DNA from: Flavobacteriales bacterium
GTDB taxonomy: Bacteria > Bacteroidota > Bacteroidia > Flavobacteriales_D > Sanyastnellaceae
Length of the DNA stretch: 64,000 nucleotides
Assembly (NCBI GenBank): GCA_027491075.1
Contig: JAIXWX010000022.1
Location: forward strand, 186,001 to 250,000
Direction of reading: 5' to 3'
The translations under genes and the position numbers were made by a program. Under the pieces are notes generated by a model, which was given only the letters and a program-made list of their open reading frames with translations, was not told the DNA's origin and made no database searches. Positions 16,845-28,807 of this stretch are shown here, in pieces. Every line of letters starts with the position of its first letter. Position 1 is the stretch's first letter.

Positions 16845-19800
16845 TTGTCAACGCTGAAAAAAACCGACGGGAGAGTTAACTTCTCCTCGACCAAAAGTTT
16901 CTACGAATACCCTGATTTCCTTGAAATCCAGCTGGCATCGTTCAAAGATTTCTTCCAACTCGAGACCAATCCCGAGAATAGAATGAATGAAGGTCTCTTT
17001 AAAGTGTTTGCGGAAAACTTCCCAATCACCGATACAAGAAACCAATTCGTTCTCGAATTCCTCGATTACTTCATCGACCCGCCTCGATACACCATCGACG
17101 AATGTATCGAAAGAGGTCTAACTTATGCTGTGCCTTTGAAGGCTAAGCTCAAGTTGTACTGTACCGACCCTGAACACGAAGATTTTGAAACCATCGTGCA
17201 AGACGTGTATCTCGGTACACTCCCCTACATGACTCCTCAAGGATCATTTGTAATTAATGGCGCGGAGCGCGTTATCGTGTCTCAATTGCACCGTTCTCCA
17301 GGGGTGTTCTTCGGTCAAAGCCGCCATGCCAACGGTACGAAGCTGTATAGCGCTCGTATCATTCCTTTCAAAGGATCATGGATTGAATTTGCAACAGACA
17401 TCAACAATGTCATGTATGCATATATCGACCGTAAGAAAAAGCTTCCTGTTACTACCCTACTCCGCGCAATCGGTTACGAAAGCGATCGTCAAATTCTTGA
17501 AATCTTCAACCTCGCTGAAGAGGTGAAGGTATCTAAATCAGGTCTTAAAAAAGTGCTCGGCCGTCGTTTGGCTGCTCGTGTATTAAAGACCTGGATCGAA
17601 GACTTCGTTGATGAAGATACCGGAGAAGTGGTCTCTATTGAAAGAAATGAAGTTGTCTTCGACCGTGAAACGGTTTTGGAAGACCACCACATTGATATTA
17701 TCGTGGACAGTGGAGCTAAGTTCATCATTCTCCACAAAGAAGAGTCTAGCTCTGCTGACTTTACAATCATCCACAACACCCTTCAAAAGGATACTTCTAA
17801 CTCTGAAAAGGAAGCCGTAGAATATATCTACCGTCAATTGCGTAATGCTGAACCACCAGATTTGGAAACAGCTCGCAGCGTAATCGACAAGCTTTTCTTC
17901 TCCGAACAAAGATATGATCTAGGTGAAGTAGGTCGCTTCCGTATCAATCGCAAGCTTGGATTGAATACCCAAGCAAGCCAAAGAACGCTTACCAAAGAAG
18001 ACATCATTTGCATTATCAAGTACTTGATCGAATTGGTCAATTCTAAAGCGGATGTAGATGATATCGATCACTTGTCTAATAGACGTGTGCGTACGGTTGG
18101 AGAGCAATTGTATAATCAGTTCGCAGTAGGTTTGGCTCGTATGGCGAGAACCATTCGCGAAAGAATGAACGTTCGCGACAATGAGGTATTTACTCCTATC
18201 GACCTTATCAATGCTAAGACGCTAAGCTCAGTAATTAATTCATTCTTCGGAACGAACCAATTGAGCCAATTCATGGACCAGACCAACCCGCTTTCTGAGG
18301 TAACTCACAAGCGCCGTATGTCTGCACTCGGACCAGGCGGACTCTCAAGAGAACGCGCCGGATTTGAGGTTCGTGACGTTCACTACACGCACTATGGTCG
18401 TTTGTGTACCATTGAAACTCCTGAAGGACCAAACATCGGTTTGATTTCTTCTCTATGTGTATATGCAAAAATTAACCGCCTAGGCTTCATTGAAACCCCT
18501 TATAGAAAGGTTGAAAATGGTAAAGCGGTAATGCAAAACGACGGGGTTACATACCTGAGCGCTGAAGACGAAGACACAAAGGTTATTGCACAAGCAAATG
18601 CAACCATTGACGAAAAAGGAAACTTCTTAACTACAACAGTTAAAGCTCGTTTGGAAGGAGATTTCCCTGTTATCGCTCCAGCGAACATCAATCTAATGGA
18701 CGTTGCTCCTAACCAGATTGCCTCTATCGCTGCTTCGTTGATTCCATTTTTGGAGCACGATGACGCAAACCGTGCCTTGATGGGATCTAACATGATGCGT
18801 CAAGCAGTGCCTTTGATGCGTCCTGAAGCTCCAATCGTTGGTACTGGATTGGAAGGCCGTGTTGCGAAAGATAGCCGAGTGCTATTGACTGCTGAAGGTG
18901 AAGGGGTGGTGGAATATGTTGATGCCAATGAAGTTCGTGTTCGCTATAAGCGCAGCGAGGAAGATGAATTGGTGAGCTTCGATACCGCTATCAAGTCATA
19001 CGATATCAAGAAGTTTGGTAAAACCAACCAAAGCATGTGTGTCAACCTCCGTCCTATCGTGACCAAGGGTGAGCGCGTGGTGGAAGGTCAAATTCTTGTA
19101 GAAGGCTACGCCACAAAGGGTGGAGAACTCGCTTTGGGAAGAAACCTCAAAGTAGCTTTCATGCCTTGGAAAGGATATAACTTCGAGGATGCCATCGTAA
19201 TCTCTGAGCGTGTTGCACGTGAGGACATATTCACTTCAATTCATATTGAAGAATTCACCACAGAGGTGCGTGATACCAAACGAGGTGTTGAAGAATTAAC
19301 AGCAGACATCCCTAACGTTTCTGAAGAGGCTACGAGAGACCTCGACGAAAACGGTATGATCCGCGTTGGTGCTGAAGTAAAAGAAGGAGATATTCTTGTT
19401 GGTAAAATCACTCCAAAAGGAGAGACAGATCCAACTCCAGAAGAAAAGCTTCTTCGCGCAATCTTCGGTGACAAAGCAGGCGATGTGAAAGATGCCTCAT
19501 TAAAGGTACCACCATCTGCTAGCGGAGTAGTTATAGATAAAAAGCTCTTTAGCAGAACTATCAAGGATAAGAAGCCTGTTAAAACAAACGAGAAGGCAAT
19601 CGTTGAAGCGCTCGATAAAGAGCACGACAAGGAAGTTGCTGACTTGAAGAAAATACTTGTAGACAAATTGATCGCTATTGTTAAAGACAGTACTTGTCAA
19701 GGTGTTTTCAATTATTTCAAAGAAGAACAAATTAAGAAGGGAACCAAATTCACTGCAAAAGCACTCCAGACATTGGATTACAGTGTCATCAATGCAGAGG

Positions 19801-20669
19801 GTTGGACAAAAGATGAAGAAGCCAATGCGCTGGTCAAGCGTTGTGTGCACAACTTCAACCTTCGATACAATGAATTACTTGGTTCATATAAGCGCAAGAA
19901 GTTCCAATTGACCGTTGGTGATGAACTTCCTGCTGGTATTGTGAAACTTGCTAAAGTGTATATTGCTCAAAAGCGCAAGCTTAAAGTGGGTGATAAAATG
20001 GCAGGTCGTCACGGTAACAAGGGTATTGTTGCCCGTATCGTTCGCGATGAAGACATGCCATTCTTGGCCGATGGAACTCCTGTTGATATTGTTCTCAATC
20101 CACTTGGGGTACCATCTCGTATGAACTTGGGTCAGATATATGAGACCATTCTTGGATGGGCAGGTTTGAAGACAGGTAAGCGTTTTGCAACACCAATCTT
20201 CGACGGAGCTACCCTTGAAGACATCAACAATACTACCGATGAGGCCGGTGTACCACGTTTTGGAGTTACCTATCTCTATGACGGTGGAACGGGAGTACGT
20301 TTTGAGCAACCTGCGACTGTGGGGGTGATCTATATGATCAAACTAAGCCACATGGTAGATGATAAAATGCACGCGCGTTCAATCGGTCCGTACTCGCTCA
20401 TCACGCAACAACCATTGGGTGGTAAGGCTCAGTTCGGAGGTCAGCGTTTCGGTGAAATGGAAGTTTGGGCGTTGGAAGCATTCGGTGCTGCTAACATTCT
20501 ACAAGAAATCCTCACCGTGAAGTCGGATGACGTAATTGGTCGTGCGAAGGCTTATGAAACCATCGTGAAAGGCGATAACATGCCAACACCTGGTATTCCA
20601 GAATCCTTCAACGTATTGTTGCACGAGCTGCGTGGTCTTGGTCTGAACATCACACTCAACCAAAACTAA
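16845..20669 (+). CDS. rpoB: DNA-directed RNA polymerase subunit beta
   Basis: Catalytic subunit of RNA polymerase, 1274 aa. The N-terminus (GRVNFSSTK, then [17 protein letters not shown]) is that of Bacteroidota RpoB. The rifampicin region reads [17 protein letters not shown] then [13 protein letters not shown]. The residues matching E. coli Q513, D516, H526 and S531 are all wild type. The C-terminal segments [15 protein letters not shown] and [19 protein letters not shown] are intact. The start codon is TTG: an in-frame TAA lies two codons upstream, and the next ATG would remove about 46 conserved residues. It follows the rplL hairpin and precedes rpoC by 41 nt. Confidence 0.98.
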   Translation: MSTLKKTDGRVNFSSTKSFYEYPDFLEIQLASFKDFFQLETNPENRMNEGLFKVFAENFPITDTRNQFVLEFLDYFIDPPRYTIDECIERGLTYAVPLKAKLKLYCTDPEHEDFETIVQDVYLGTLPYMTPQGSFVINGAERVIVSQLHRSPGVFFGQSRHANGTKLYSARIIPFKGSWIEFATDINNVMYAYIDRKKKLPVTTLLRAIGYESDRQILEIFNLAEEVKVSKSGLKKVLGRRLAARVLKTWIEDFVDEDTGEVVSIERNEVVFDRETVLEDHHIDIIVDSGAKFIILHKEESSSADFTIIHNTLQKDTSNSEKEAVEYIYRQLRNAEPPDLETARSVIDKLFFSEQRYDLGEVGRFRINRKLGLNTQASQRTLTKEDIICIIKYLIELVNSKADVDDIDHLSNRRVRTVGEQLYNQFAVGLARMARTIRERMNVRDNEVFTPIDLINAKTLSSVINSFFGTNQLSQFMDQTNPLSEVTHKRRMSALGPGGLSRERAGFEVRDVHYTHYGRLCTIETPEGPNIGLISSLCVYAKINRLGFIETPYRKVENGKAVMQNDGVTYLSAEDEDTKVIAQANATIDEKGNFLTTTVKARLEGDFPVIAPANINLMDVAPNQIASIAASLIPFLEHDDANRALMGSNMMRQAVPLMRPEAPIVGTGLEGRVAKDSRVLLTAEGEGVVEYVDANEVRVRYKRSEEDELVSFDTAIKSYDIKKFGKTNQSMCVNLRPIVTKGERVVEGQILVEGYATKGGELALGRNLKVAFMPWKGYNFEDAIVISERVAREDIFTSIHIEEFTTEVRDTKRGVEELTADIPNVSEEATRDLDENGMIRVGAEVKEGDILVGKITPKGETDPTPEEKLLRAIFGDKAGDVKDASLKVPPSASGVVIDKKLFSRTIKDKKPVKTNEKAIVEALDKEHDKEVADLKKILVDKLIAIVKDSTCQGVFNYFKEEQIKKGTKFTAKALQTLDYSVINAEGWTKDEEANALVKRCVHNFNLRYNELLGSYKRKKFQLTVGDELPAGIVKLAKVYIAQKRKLKVGDKMAGRHGNKGIVARIVRDEDMPFLADGTPVDIVLNPLGVPSRMNLGQIYETILGWAGLKTGKRFATPIFDGATLEDINNTTDEAGVPRFGVTYLYDGGTGVRFEQPATVGVIYMIKLSHMVDDKMHARSIGPYSLITQQPLGGKAQFGGQRFGEMEVWALEAFGAANILQEILTVKSDDVIGRAKAYETIVKGDNMPTPGIPESFNVLLHELRGLGLNITLNQN

Positions 20670-20710
20670 GCACTCCAGAATTCATTAATTAAGACAACAT
20701 TCAAAAGAAT

Positions 20711-23700
20711 ATGCTTCAAGCAAAAAAGGTAAACCGTCCAAATAGCGATTTTAGATCGATTACGATCAGTCTCGCTTCTCCAGAGGACATTCTGGAGCGC
20801 TCACATGGCGAGGTTCTGAAGCCAGAAACCATCAACTACCGGACTTATAAGCCCGAACGCGATGGTCTCTTCTGCGAAAGAATCTTCGGACCGGTAAAGG
20901 ATTATGAATGTCACTGCGGAAAGTACAAGCGAATCCGTTATAAGGGTATCGTTTGTGACCGTTGCGGTGTGGAAGTTACTGAGAAGAAAGTTCGTCGCGA
21001 ACGTATGGGGCACATCACCCTTACAGTGCCAGTGGCGCACATTTGGTACTTCCGTTCTTTACCAAACAAAATTGGTTATCTTCTTGGTTTGCCCACGAAG
21101 AAATTGGATCAAATCATTTATTACGAGCGTTATGTTGTGATTAATGCTGGTCCTGCAGTGAATGCTGATGGTATCGCATTATCTAAGTTTGATTTCCTCA
21201 CTGAAGAAGAATATCTGGATATCGCTGATAAACTTCCGAAAGAAAATCAGTACTTGGATGATAAGGATCCCAATAAGTTTCTCGCTAAAATGGGTGCTGA
21301 GGCACTTTATGATTTGCTCAATAGAGTTAATCTAGACGAGTTATCATACGATTTACGTCATAAGGCGAATACAGAGACTTCTCAGCAAAGAAAGAATGAA
21401 GCGCTTAAGCGTTTGCAAGTTGTAGAAGCGTTCAGAGATGCCAATACGCGCATTGAAAACCGTCCGGAATGGATGATCACGAAGGTGGTACCTGTTATTC
21501 CACCCGAACTTCGTCCACTCGTGCCGCTTGATGGTGGGCGTTTTGCAACCTCTGACCTTAACGACCTATACCGTCGTGTGATTATCAGAAATAACCGTCT
21601 GAAGCGTCTTGTAGAAATCAAGGCACCTGAGGTGATCTTGAGAAACGAAAAGCGTATGCTTCAGGAAGCGGTGGACTCTTTGTTCGACAACAGCCGTAAA
21701 TCGTCTGCTGTAAAAACAGAAAGTAACCGTCCTCTCAAATCGCTTTCTGACTCTTTGAAAGGAAAGCAAGGTCGTTTCCGTCAAAACCTTCTTGGTAAGC
21801 GTGTTGACTATTCAGCGCGTTCGGTTATTGTCGTTGGTCCAGAATTGAAGCTCCATGAATGTGGTCTTCCAAAAGACATGGCGGCTGAACTATTCAAGCC
21901 ATTCATCATTCGCAAAATGATCGAAAGAGGAATAGTTAAGACCGTTAAGTCTGCGAAGAAAATTGTAGATAAAAAAGAAGCGGTGGTTTGGGATATCTTG
22001 GAAAACGTATTGAAAGGGCACCCAGTCCTTCTCAACCGTGCCCCTACCCTTCACCGTCTCGGTATACAGGCTTTCCAACCTAAATTGATTGAAGGAAAAG
22101 CAATTCAACTTCACCCACTGGTTTGTACTGCATTCAACGCCGACTTTGACGGTGACCAAATGGCGGTTCACGTACCACTAGGAAGTGCTGCTATTCTAGA
22201 AGCACAGTTGTTGATGCTTGCTTCTCATAACATTTTGAACCCAGCCAATGGTGCACCAATCACTGTTCCTTCTCAGGACATGGTACTTGGTCTGTACTAT
22301 ATCACCAAAGGCCGCAAAGGAACAGAAGAGCACCCTGCTAAAGGGGAAGGCAAAACGTATTACTCTCCTGAAGAGGTCATCATTGCCTTCAACGAAGAAC
22401 AATTGGATTTGCACGCGCACATCAAGGTGCGTTGGACAGATGTTGCTGGAAACGCTAGCATCATCGATACAACAGCCGGACGCGTATTATTCAATGAGGT
22501 CGTACCAAAAGAAGTTGGCTTCATCAATCAACTTTTGACGAAGAAAGCGCTTCGCGATATCATCGGAGACATTCTAAAAGTTGTAGGAATTGCAGGCACT
22601 GCGAAGTTCCTTGACGATATGAAGAGCATCGGATACTACTGGGCCTTCAGAGGTGGCTTGTCGTTTAAGCTTTCTGACGTGGTAATTCCTGCGGAAAAAG
22701 AAAAGCTTGTCAACGAAGCTAGCACCAAGGTGCAAGAAGTATTTGACAACTATAACATGGGTCTTATCACCAATAACGAACGTTATAACCAGGTGATTGA
22801 CATTTGGACGAATACCAATTCTCGTCTAACCAACATTTTGATGGATCGTTTGAAAACCGACCAGCAAGGATTCAACAGCATCTATATGATGTTTGACTCT
22901 GGAGCTCGTGGTTCTAAAGAACAGATTCGTCAGTTGGCTGGTATGAGAGGTCTTATGGCCAAGCCGCAAAAGAATGCTGCTGCGGGTGGTCAAGACATGA
23001 TTGAGAACCCGATCTTAGCAAACTTCAAAGAAGGTCTTTCGATCCTTGAGTACTTTATCTCTACTCACGGTGCTAGAAAAGGTCTTGCGGATACGGCTCT
23101 TAAAACAGCCGACGCTGGTTATTTGACCCGTCGTCTTGTTGACGTTGCTCAAGACGTTATCATCAATGAGGTAGATTGTGGTACTTTGCGTGGTATCGTT
23201 GCTTCAGCTCTGAAAAAGAGTGATGAAGTGGTGGAAACGCTCCGCGAGCGTATCCTAGGACGTGTAAGCGTTCACGATCTTCTCGCTCCAGAAACAGGAG
23301 AACTCATTGTAGAAGGTGGTCAAGAAATCACTGAAGATATTGCTGGAGCTATTGAAGCTGCAGGTATTGAAGAAGTAGAAATTCGCTCTGTATTGACTTG
23401 TGAAAGCAAGCGCGGAGTATGTTCGAAGTGCTACGGTCGCGACCTAGCTACCGCTAAGTTGGTTCAAGAGGGTCTTGCTGTCGGTGTTATCGCTGCACAG
23501 TCCATCGGTGAACCAGGTACACAGTTAACACTTCGTACGTTCCACACGGGTGGTGCTTCTTCTGCTTCTGCGATCGATAGCGATATCAAAGCGAAATACA
23601 GCGGAACGGTGGAAATCGATGAGTTGAGAACGGTAGAAAGAATGTCTGATACTGGTGAATTGAAAACCATCGTTGTATCTCGTTCTTCTGAACTCAAGAT

Positions 23701-25015
23701 CATTGACGAGAAGTCTGGTTTGACTTTGACCACTACCAACATTCCTTATGGTTCGACACTTACTGTAAAGCCTGGTCAAACCATCAAGAAAGGAGATGTG
23801 TTCTGCGAATTCGACCCGTTCAACTCGGTGATCATCACAGAAGAAGACGGTACTATCCGATTTGACGCTGTTGAAGAAGGTATTACCTTCAAAACAGAAG
23901 TCGATGAACAAACTGGTTTCTCTGAGAAAATTATCATCGAAACGAAGGATAAGAAGAAGAACCCAAGCATTGAAATCGTTCGCAACAAAGAAGTTGTAAA
24001 AGTATATTCATTGCCTGTTGGTGCTCACATCAACGTGGATGATGGACAGAAAGTAGGAAAAGGTATCATCCTTGCGAAGATTCCTCGTATGGCTGGTCGA
24101 GGTGGTGACATCACCGGTGGTCTTCCTCGTGTAACAGAATTATTCGAAGCACGTAACCCATCTAACCCTGCGGTTGTTTCTGAAATCGACGGTATCGTTG
24201 AATACGGAAAGATCAAGCGTGGTAACAGAGAAGTTAGTGTGACTTCTAGAACTGGCGAAGAGAAGAAATACCTCATTCCACTTTCCAAGCACATCCTTGT
24301 TCAAGATGGAGACTTCGTTCGCGCAGGTATGCAATTGTCAGATGGTGCGATTTCTCCAGGAGACATTCTCGATATTCAAGGTCCTACTTCGGTTCAAGAA
24401 TACCTAGTGAATGAAATTCAGGAAGTATATCGTCTGCAAGGTGTAAAAATCAATGACAAGCACTTCGAAGTGATCGTGCGTCAAATGATGCGTAAGGTGG
24501 AAATCATCGACGCTGGTGACACACGTTTCTTGGAAGGTACTAACGTCGATAAGGCTGAGTTCATTGAAGAAAACGACTTGTTGTTCGACAAAGTGGTAAT
24601 CACAGACGCTGGTGAGTCAGATCGTTACAAAGAAGGTCAGATCATCACTGTAAGAAATCTCCGCGATGAAAATTCTCAACTGAAGAGAAAAGACAAGAAA
24701 GAGATTGAAGCGCGTCCTGCTATTACTGCAACAGCGCGTCCAATGCTTCAAGGTATTACCAGAGCGTCATTGCAGACAGAATCTTGGATCTCTGCTGCAT
24801 CGTTCCAGGAAACTACCAAGGTATTGAACGAAGCTGCGGTACAAGGAAAAACCGACTATTTGATCGGTCTGAAAGAAAACGTAATCGTTGGTCACCCCAT
24901 CCCTGCTGGATCAGGCGTACGTCGCTTCCAGAAGATGATTGTAGGAAACAGCGAAGATTATGTGAATCTTGTATCTAAGCGCGGCGACAAAGTAGTTGCG
25001 GATAAAGAAGCATAA
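20711..25015 (+). CDS. rpoC: DNA-directed RNA polymerase subunit beta'
   Basis: Largest polymerase subunit, 1434 aa. The N-terminal zinc-binding cysteines are in [20 protein letters not shown] (about residues 68-87). The catalytic Mg-binding motif is NADFDGDQM (about 476-484). The second zinc site is [13 protein letters not shown], and [20 protein letters not shown] marks the trigger-loop and bridge region. The tail, with [15 protein letters not shown] and [14 protein letters not shown], is complete. A strong terminator follows, marking the end of the operon. Confidence 0.99.
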   Translation: MLQAKKVNRPNSDFRSITISLASPEDILERSHGEVLKPETINYRTYKPERDGLFCERIFGPVKDYECHCGKYKRIRYKGIVCDRCGVEVTEKKVRRERMGHITLTVPVAHIWYFRSLPNKIGYLLGLPTKKLDQIIYYERYVVINAGPAVNADGIALSKFDFLTEEEYLDIADKLPKENQYLDDKDPNKFLAKMGAEALYDLLNRVNLDELSYDLRHKANTETSQQRKNEALKRLQVVEAFRDANTRIENRPEWMITKVVPVIPPELRPLVPLDGGRFATSDLNDLYRRVIIRNNRLKRLVEIKAPEVILRNEKRMLQEAVDSLFDNSRKSSAVKTESNRPLKSLSDSLKGKQGRFRQNLLGKRVDYSARSVIVVGPELKLHECGLPKDMAAELFKPFIIRKMIERGIVKTVKSAKKIVDKKEAVVWDILENVLKGHPVLLNRAPTLHRLGIQAFQPKLIEGKAIQLHPLVCTAFNADFDGDQMAVHVPLGSAAILEAQLLMLASHNILNPANGAPITVPSQDMVLGLYYITKGRKGTEEHPAKGEGKTYYSPEEVIIAFNEEQLDLHAHIKVRWTDVAGNASIIDTTAGRVLFNEVVPKEVGFINQLLTKKALRDIIGDILKVVGIAGTAKFLDDMKSIGYYWAFRGGLSFKLSDVVIPAEKEKLVNEASTKVQEVFDNYNMGLITNNERYNQVIDIWTNTNSRLTNILMDRLKTDQQGFNSIYMMFDSGARGSKEQIRQLAGMRGLMAKPQKNAAAGGQDMIENPILANFKEGLSILEYFISTHGARKGLADTALKTADAGYLTRRLVDVAQDVIINEVDCGTLRGIVASALKKSDEVVETLRERILGRVSVHDLLAPETGELIVEGGQEITEDIAGAIEAAGIEEVEIRSVLTCESKRGVCSKCYGRDLATAKLVQEGLAVGVIAAQSIGEPGTQLTLRTFHTGGASSASAIDSDIKAKYSGTVEIDELRTVERMSDTGELKTIVVSRSSELKIIDEKSGLTLTTTNIPYGSTLTVKPGQTIKKGDVFCEFDPFNSVIITEEDGTIRFDAVEEGITFKTEVDEQTGFSEKIIIETKDKKKNPSIEIVRNKEVVKVYSLPVGAHINVDDGQKVGKGIILAKIPRMAGRGGDITGGLPRVTELFEARNPSNPAVVSEIDGIVEYGKIKRGNREVSVTSRTGEEKKYLIPLSKHILVQDGDFVRAGMQLSDGAISPGDILDIQGPTSVQEYLVNEIQEVYRLQGVKINDKHFEVIVRQMMRKVEIIDAGDTRFLEGTNVDKAEFIEENDLLFDKVVITDAGESDRYKEGQIITVRNLRDENSQLKRKDKKEIEARPAITATARPMLQGITRASLQTESWISAASFQETTKVLNEAAVQGKTDYLIGLKENVIVGHPIPAGSGVRRFQKMIVGNSEDYVNLVSKRGDKVVADKEA

Positions 25016-25037
25016 TATTCTTTAGAATAAATAAGAT

Positions 25038-25070
25038 AAAAAGGCTGCCTTTCACAAGTCAGCCTTTTTT
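25038..25070 (+). terminator. Rho-independent terminator of the rpoBC operon
   Basis: AAAAAGGCTG and CAGCCTTTTT pair around a 12-nt loop, ending in T6 then ATTT, 23 nt after the rpoC stop. Confidence 0.88.
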
Positions 25071-25129
25071 ATTTATTAAATGATCCCTCGTATTAGCTAC
25101 AAAAACAGTAGAAATAACTAGATTTGATT

Positions 25130-26182
25130 ATGAAACGCTTACTCCTCCCAGTATTATTGCTCATCACTTTGACCAGTTTTAGTCAACCAGATACCTTGCG
25201 CATCTTATTTCTTGGAAACAGTTATACGGCAACAAATAATTTACCTTCGCTCATTGACAACTGCCTTCAATCGTTGAATGTGGAAGTCATTTCACAATCC
25301 AATACTCCTGGAGGATATACATTTGAAGGGCACGATGGCAATCAAACCAGTACTAACCTTATTCAACAAGGAAATTGGGATTTTGTAGTGCTTCAAGAAC
25401 AAAGTCAGATTCCTTCCTTCCCCCTTTCTCAGGTTGAAACGGAGTGTTTTCCCTTCGCAGCTTCGCTAGATAATAAAGTCGAAGAATTCAATCCCTGCGC
25501 CCAAACCGTATTTTACATGACTTGGGGACGTCAAAACGGCGACAGCCAAAACTGTCCCAATTGGCCGCCCGTTTGCACCTATGAAGGCATGGACGATCTG
25601 CTTTATGAACGTTACATGACCATGGCGGAAGACAACGAAGCCTTGGTGGCCCCCGTTGGCGCTGTGTGGCGATTCATCCGTACCAATTATCCCACGATCA
25701 ACCTTTATTCCAACGACGGCAGTCATCCTTCCATCGCTGGCTCATATACCGCCGCCCTCACCTTTGCGACCGTTTTCACCGAGCAAGATCCTACATCAAT
25801 TGCGTTCAATAGCACCTTGCCTTCGACCATGGCCGATAGCATAAAATCAGCGGTGAAGACCGTTGTATTCGACCAACTTCCACAATGGAATGTAGGAGTA
25901 TTTGAAAACACCAATCCTCTATGTGCCACCACTAACTCGAATGAACATTCGGTTGAAACCGAACAAAAACTCGGTTATTGGAGCAACGGTTATTACTTTC
26001 TACCCCGATTTGAGAAGTTCTCTAAGGTTGAATTCTACGATCTACAAGGGCGCCTGATCCGTTCCCTCCGCCCCAACTCATCACAAATAGCCCTTTCACT
26101 GCCAGCGGGCATTTACTTGGTGAAGGGATTTGGTATTTCTGGCGAAATAGCAACGCATCGATTTGTAAATCATTCGCATTAA
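25130..26182 (+). CDS. Secreted SGNH-type hydrolase with T9SS sorting domain
   Basis: Predicted exported esterase/lipase-like enzyme, 350 aa from ATG 25130 (a TTG two codons earlier is less likely). A signal peptide (MKRLLLPVLLLITLTSFSQ) is followed by an SGNH fold. Block I is RILFLGNSYTA, with the nucleophile Ser in GNS instead of the common GDS. The Asp-x-x-His block is SNDGSHPSIAG (about residues 198-208). A C-terminal T9SS type A domain (FYDLQGRLIRSL, then SLPAGIYLVKG) predicts passage across the outer membrane. The substrate is unknown. It lies alone after the rpoBC terminator and before a TPR gene. Confidence 0.72.
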   Translation: MKRLLLPVLLLITLTSFSQPDTLRILFLGNSYTATNNLPSLIDNCLQSLNVEVISQSNTPGGYTFEGHDGNQTSTNLIQQGNWDFVVLQEQSQIPSFPLSQVETECFPFAASLDNKVEEFNPCAQTVFYMTWGRQNGDSQNCPNWPPVCTYEGMDDLLYERYMTMAEDNEALVAPVGAVWRFIRTNYPTINLYSNDGSHPSIAGSYTAALTFATVFTEQDPTSIAFNSTLPSTMADSIKSAVKTVVFDQLPQWNVGVFENTNPLCATTNSNEHSVETEQKLGYWSNGYYFLPRFEKFSKVEFYDLQGRLIRSLRPNSSQIALSLPAGIYLVKGFGISGEIATHRFVNHSH

Positions 26183-26229
26183 AAGTCCGTTTTGAAGCTG
26201 AAGCTTATACGTTAAGATGTTTTTTTGAG

Positions 26230-26237
26230 TATTTTCG
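26230..26237 (+). promoter_or_regulatory. -7-like element (TATTTTCG) upstream of the TPR gene
   Basis: TATTTTCG lies 36 nt before ATG 26274, the same variant seen before the GT9, subtilase, tex and PorE-like genes. No clear -33 partner is seen at the right spacing. Confidence 0.35.
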
Positions 26238-26273
26238 ATATTCATTATTGAGAATTCTGAACAACAACATCTT

Positions 26274-28757
26274 ATGCAGCATACCATCCCTGAATTAATA
26301 GAAAGAGCGGAGCAATTGCGGCGAGAGCAAAAGTTTGAGGAAATCATCGAAATGCTCAATGACCGCGTACTCGAAGAAACCCAAAGCTTCGACCTCATGT
26401 TCCTTCGGGTCATTACCCACCATAGAATTTCTGACATTACCTCTGAATGTAGGAGGTGGTATGACACGGCCATTCAACTGATCCCCGATCATGAGAAAAC
26501 GTATTTTTTGATTTCACGTGATCATTTCTCTCGTCAGGAAAAAGGTGAGTACAATATTGACCTGCTAAAACGAATTGCGCGAGAAACTCCTTCCTATTAT
26601 TCCTTCTTTGCATTAGGAATAGGGCTTGCGATTTTTAATAAACACTCAGAAGCGTTAGTTTATCTGGAGAAAGCTGAGAAATTGAACACAAACGACGACT
26701 TATTAATTGGCACAAAAGCCTTTGTTTATTTGTCTCAAAATCGTATTCAACTGGCTATGGAATATTATGATAAGGCTATCTCATTGAATCAAAAAAATTG
26801 GTGGTACCGCAGGAATAGGGGATACAGTTATTATTTGGCGAATAAATCTGAACTGGCTTTAGTCGACTACCATTTAGGCCTTCAATTGCATTACAATGAT
26901 GATTTATTAACTTGTATAGGAAATGCATATGCGTTCAGGAAGGAATATTCACTTGCCGTTGGAGCACTCATCGAAGCTACAGAGTTAAATCCTAATAACA
27001 ACCTCGCATATCAATCACTGTCTTTTGTATACTCAAAGCAATCAAAGTTCTCAGAAGCCTTAAAAGCCATCGAACAAAGTATTGCGATAGATCCTAACTC
27101 AAATAATTGGGTTGAAAAAGGCTTAACACTGCTTGAATTAGGAAGAATTGATGAAGCGAAAAGTGCTTTATTACAGGCACTCGAATTTAAAGAAACTTCA
27201 TATTATACTTATCTATGCTCCTATCATTTTTACTTGCACATAAGCGATAGTCGCCAACAAATCATCTATTACAATAGAGCCCTACAATTAGATCGTGTCC
27301 AGGTATCACTTAGTTCACTAGCATTTTATCCTACAATCCTCAATGCATACCCCCTACTCCTCGGAGGGGTTTTAGAACAGAGGCCTGAACTTTACAAATC
27401 CCTCTCCTCAGAGGCCAAGATGACGCTTCAGGATGTGAAACGAATCAAACGCCTTTTCACCCTTCTTCATCATGACATGGCCCAATGGAAAAGTCCAGGG
27501 CAGTATCTCAAGTGGTTGGGCATCCTGGCATTCTATGCCGGTGATGCGGTAGTGGCGCTGGAAATTCTTAATTACCTCGACGGAGAGCCCGAATTCGAAT
27601 TCGACTTTCAGTTAAAATATTATTGCTTGCAAGCTGCATATATGGTATTTCCCCCTGTCCCCGATATCCAGCACCTCGAGCAATACGCTTCGATATACAA
27701 AACACAAGCACTGAACTATCTCTCAAGCAAAACTCAGGATGAAGAACAGCTTCATTATGTCATGTTGATTCTTGCCAAAGTGGGCGAAGCTGCCGTCATC
27801 ACGGAATATATTCCCTTGCTTTATTTGCAGTCCACCCAATACGCCGCTGCATGGGCCGCAGAAAAAATGGACGAACCAGAAGCACACACCTTGATTTCTC
27901 CAAGAGCTCTAGAATTAAAAACAAAGGATTTCGTGATTCCCGTTGATCCTATTCCATTTCCGTCTGAACGCATTGATCCTAACACCGGAGAAGATCAATG
28001 GTTGAGTGTATTGAGCAAACTCACGCGGTATTATGAAATTGAGCATGGATTCTCATCTCTCATGGGAGTGCGACAAGATGTGCTGCGTATTTGGAATGCG
28101 TTGGATCTTTCTCCTACGGACGACCTGTACCGAAAAGTGATCTTAAAAAATCAATTGGAAAAACTGGTTGGGCGGATTGCTGAACGGGAAGGAAGTGTAA
28201 CACCCGATAAGAATAGACTCTTTGAGGATGCCTCAAAACTTGATCATGTTGACAGATTACTGGAGCTTGAAAGAGGTGATGTACTTGACCGTATGTCCAA
28301 TTACATCTTTCAAAACCACCGCATGTTTTCTAAGAAGGAATGCTTTAAGGTAATTGAATATCTGTATTTAAAGGATAAAATAAACGCGGAAGACTTCATT
28401 ATTCTGAGCATTTATGCAGCACTACAATATGGAGTTCCTACGGATCGATTTACGGAAGTCGCTGAATGGACTGCAAGACCGCTGACCGACTTTTCAATAG
28501 ACCATGTCTTAGCAGAATTGGAAAATTATTCCGGAAGCATTAACAAATTCATTTTCGACAAAATAAGGCGACTCATCCATCACGTCTTTGATCTAAGAAT
28601 CGCAGACTTCCTGCAATTAAAGGAAGTCATTCTGGAGCGCATTGCAGCTGAACAATTCCACTTATCAGAATTTGAATCCATTTTCGATGATTTCCCACTG
28701 GAGCAACTTTATGATGTTCCAAAACTTGCTGGTGAAGTGGGATTTGTGCAATCATAA
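26274..28757 (+). CDS. Large tetratricopeptide-repeat protein of unknown function
   Basis: An 827-aa cytoplasmic-looking protein without signal peptide or membrane helix. Residues about 30-330 contain eight or nine TPR units. Examples are EALVYLEKAEKLNTNDDLL, LAMEYYDKAISLNQKNWWY and EALKAIEQSIAIDPNSNNW. TPRs are protein-protein interaction scaffolds. The C-terminal 450 residues are helical, charged and not recognised; they include a stretch rich in Pro and Asp around 560-585. No catalytic motif is visible. It is followed after 50 nt by selO, which has its own promoter-like box. Function cannot be assigned; a role as a scaffold is only what the repeat suggests. Confidence 0.7.
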   Translation: MQHTIPELIERAEQLRREQKFEEIIEMLNDRVLEETQSFDLMFLRVITHHRISDITSECRRWYDTAIQLIPDHEKTYFLISRDHFSRQEKGEYNIDLLKRIARETPSYYSFFALGIGLAIFNKHSEALVYLEKAEKLNTNDDLLIGTKAFVYLSQNRIQLAMEYYDKAISLNQKNWWYRRNRGYSYYLANKSELALVDYHLGLQLHYNDDLLTCIGNAYAFRKEYSLAVGALIEATELNPNNNLAYQSLSFVYSKQSKFSEALKAIEQSIAIDPNSNNWVEKGLTLLELGRIDEAKSALLQALEFKETSYYTYLCSYHFYLHISDSRQQIIYYNRALQLDRVQVSLSSLAFYPTILNAYPLLLGGVLEQRPELYKSLSSEAKMTLQDVKRIKRLFTLLHHDMAQWKSPGQYLKWLGILAFYAGDAVVALEILNYLDGEPEFEFDFQLKYYCLQAAYMVFPPVPDIQHLEQYASIYKTQALNYLSSKTQDEEQLHYVMLILAKVGEAAVITEYIPLLYLQSTQYAAAWAAEKMDEPEAHTLISPRALELKTKDFVIPVDPIPFPSERIDPNTGEDQWLSVLSKLTRYYEIEHGFSSLMGVRQDVLRIWNALDLSPTDDLYRKVILKNQLEKLVGRIAEREGSVTPDKNRLFEDASKLDHVDRLLELERGDVLDRMSNYIFQNHRMFSKKECFKVIEYLYLKDKINAEDFIILSIYAALQYGVPTDRFTEVAEWTARPLTDFSIDHVLAELENYSGSINKFIFDKIRRLIHHVFDLRIADFLQLKEVILERIAAEQFHLSEFESIFDDFPLEQLYDVPKLAGEVGFVQS

Positions 28758-28795
28758 TAAAATTTCTAAACCATAAACGACAGCGTAAATTAGTC

Positions 28796-28803
28796 TAACT
28801 TCG
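28796..28803 (+). promoter_or_regulatory. -7 promoter element (TAACTTCG) for selO
   Basis: TAACTTCG fits TAnnTTTG with one change and ends 4 nt before the ATG at 28808, predicting a leaderless mRNA. Confidence 0.4.
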
Positions 28804-28807
28804 TTCC

